Of a DNA stretch of 5,660 nucleotides, positions 5,461-5,660 are shown in pieces. A program made the position numbers and the translations under genes. The DNA is from Spirochaetota bacterium (GTDB lineage: Bacteria; Spirochaetota; Spirochaetia; Treponematales; UBA12059). The notes under the pieces were generated by a model, which saw only the letters and a program-made list of their open reading frames with translations, made no database searches and had not been told where the DNA came from. The stretch covers positions 1 through 5,660 of the forward strand of contig JAKQNL010000185.1 in NCBI GenBank assembly GCA_029565815.1, in the 5' to 3' direction. Position 1 is the stretch's first letter; each line of letters opens with the position of its first letter.

Positions 5461-5660
5461 ATGCTTATAGCTCTTTGTTCAGCCGGATGCACGGTATGCC
5501 TAGTGTTTTCGCTCATCGTGCTTACAAGGCCGGCCGATGTACGAAGCCCCCGATTGTGGCTAGCTGTATTGTTTGCCGAGCAGTTTTTTGCATACGCAAG
5601 CGGCTTGTCCGATGCGCTTCTAGGACCAGAGCTTGTATCCGCGCTTGTGGCTTCGCTTGA
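5461..5660 (+). CDS. N-terminal fragment of an unidentified membrane protein (3' partial)
   Basis: This frame is open from an in-frame stop at 5425-5427 to the window end. The possible starts are GTG 5440 and ATG 5461. From 5461 it gives 66 full codons. Seen: a hydrophobic stretch LIALCSAGCTVCLVFSLIVL (about residues 2-21), a polar turn TRPADVRSPR, a second hydrophobic stretch LWLAVLFAEQFFAYASGL, then a probable third beginning at ELVSALVASL. This alternation of helices and charged loops is what a multi-pass membrane protein gives. The overlapping frame from 5373 is instead rich in Cys and Arg and looks like a shadow. No SD precedes either start, so the exact start is uncertain. A leaderless message from the promoter at 5424-5452 is possible. 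I do not recognise the family. A membrane sensor or a membrane-anchored regulator would fit, but this cannot be decided from 66 residues. Confidence 0.5.
   Translation, partial: MLIALCSAGCTVCLVFSLIVLTRPADVRSPRLWLAVLFAEQFFAYASGLSDALLGPELVSALVASL

Noticed and set aside
5373..5660. Open frame of 95 codons on the + strand from ATG 5373
   Set aside because: It is Cys- and Arg-rich with no coherent helix pattern. The overlapping frame through 5461 has a clear membrane-protein pattern, so this one is more likely a shadow. The lack of an SD agrees.

Overview
This window looks like ordinary bacterial chromosome. By eye the GC content is a little above 50%, genes are tightly packed with overlapping stops and starts, and ribosome-binding sites are AGGAGG-like. 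I see no transposase, integrase, CRISPR array, tRNA or rRNA. The combination of a glycerol-3-phosphate-dehydrogenase-like oxidoreductase trio, an RpoE-type ECF sigma factor next to a DUF6249-like membrane protein, and a DUF418 protein is compatible with a spirochaete (Treponema/Rectinema-like). A Firmicutes or Coriobacteriia host is not excluded, so the taxonomic guess is weak.

Positions 1-2736 (+ strand) hold a three-gene redox operon. It runs from the C-terminal three quarters of a GlpA-type FAD dehydrogenase with a BFD-like [2Fe-2S] tail, to an FAD/NAD(P)H disulfide-reductase-fold oxidoreductase (4-nt ATGA overlap), to a small four-cysteine DUF1667 protein (strong SD overlapping the previous stop). 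This set probably oxidises glycerol 3-phosphate, or a related 2-hydroxy acid, and passes electrons through flavin and Fe-S centres. It differs from the E. coli GlpABC arrangement.

Positions 2737-4138 (+ strand) hold a stress-signalling operon: a 106-aa three-TM DUF6249-like protein, a 186-aa ECF sigma factor and a 150-aa zinc-binding (ZAS/zf-HC2-like) membrane anti-sigma factor, joined by 1-nt and 4-nt overlaps. The 72-bp gap before it contains a sequence resembling an RpoE-class ECF promoter (GCAACCT, 15 bp, GTCTAA). This suggests the sigma factor controls its own operon.

Positions 4149-5339 (- strand) encode a 396-aa multi-pass DUF418 (YeiB-like) membrane protein, convergent with the anti-sigma gene with only 10 bp between them. 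Positions 5340-5460 form a divergent regulatory region with an interrupted palindrome, a 9-bp direct repeat and a sigma-70-like promoter. Downstream, an open frame from about 5461 to the window end encodes the hydrophobic N-terminus of an unidentified membrane protein. I found no clearly novel system. The most useful leads are the self-regulated ECF operon and the divergent operator region.
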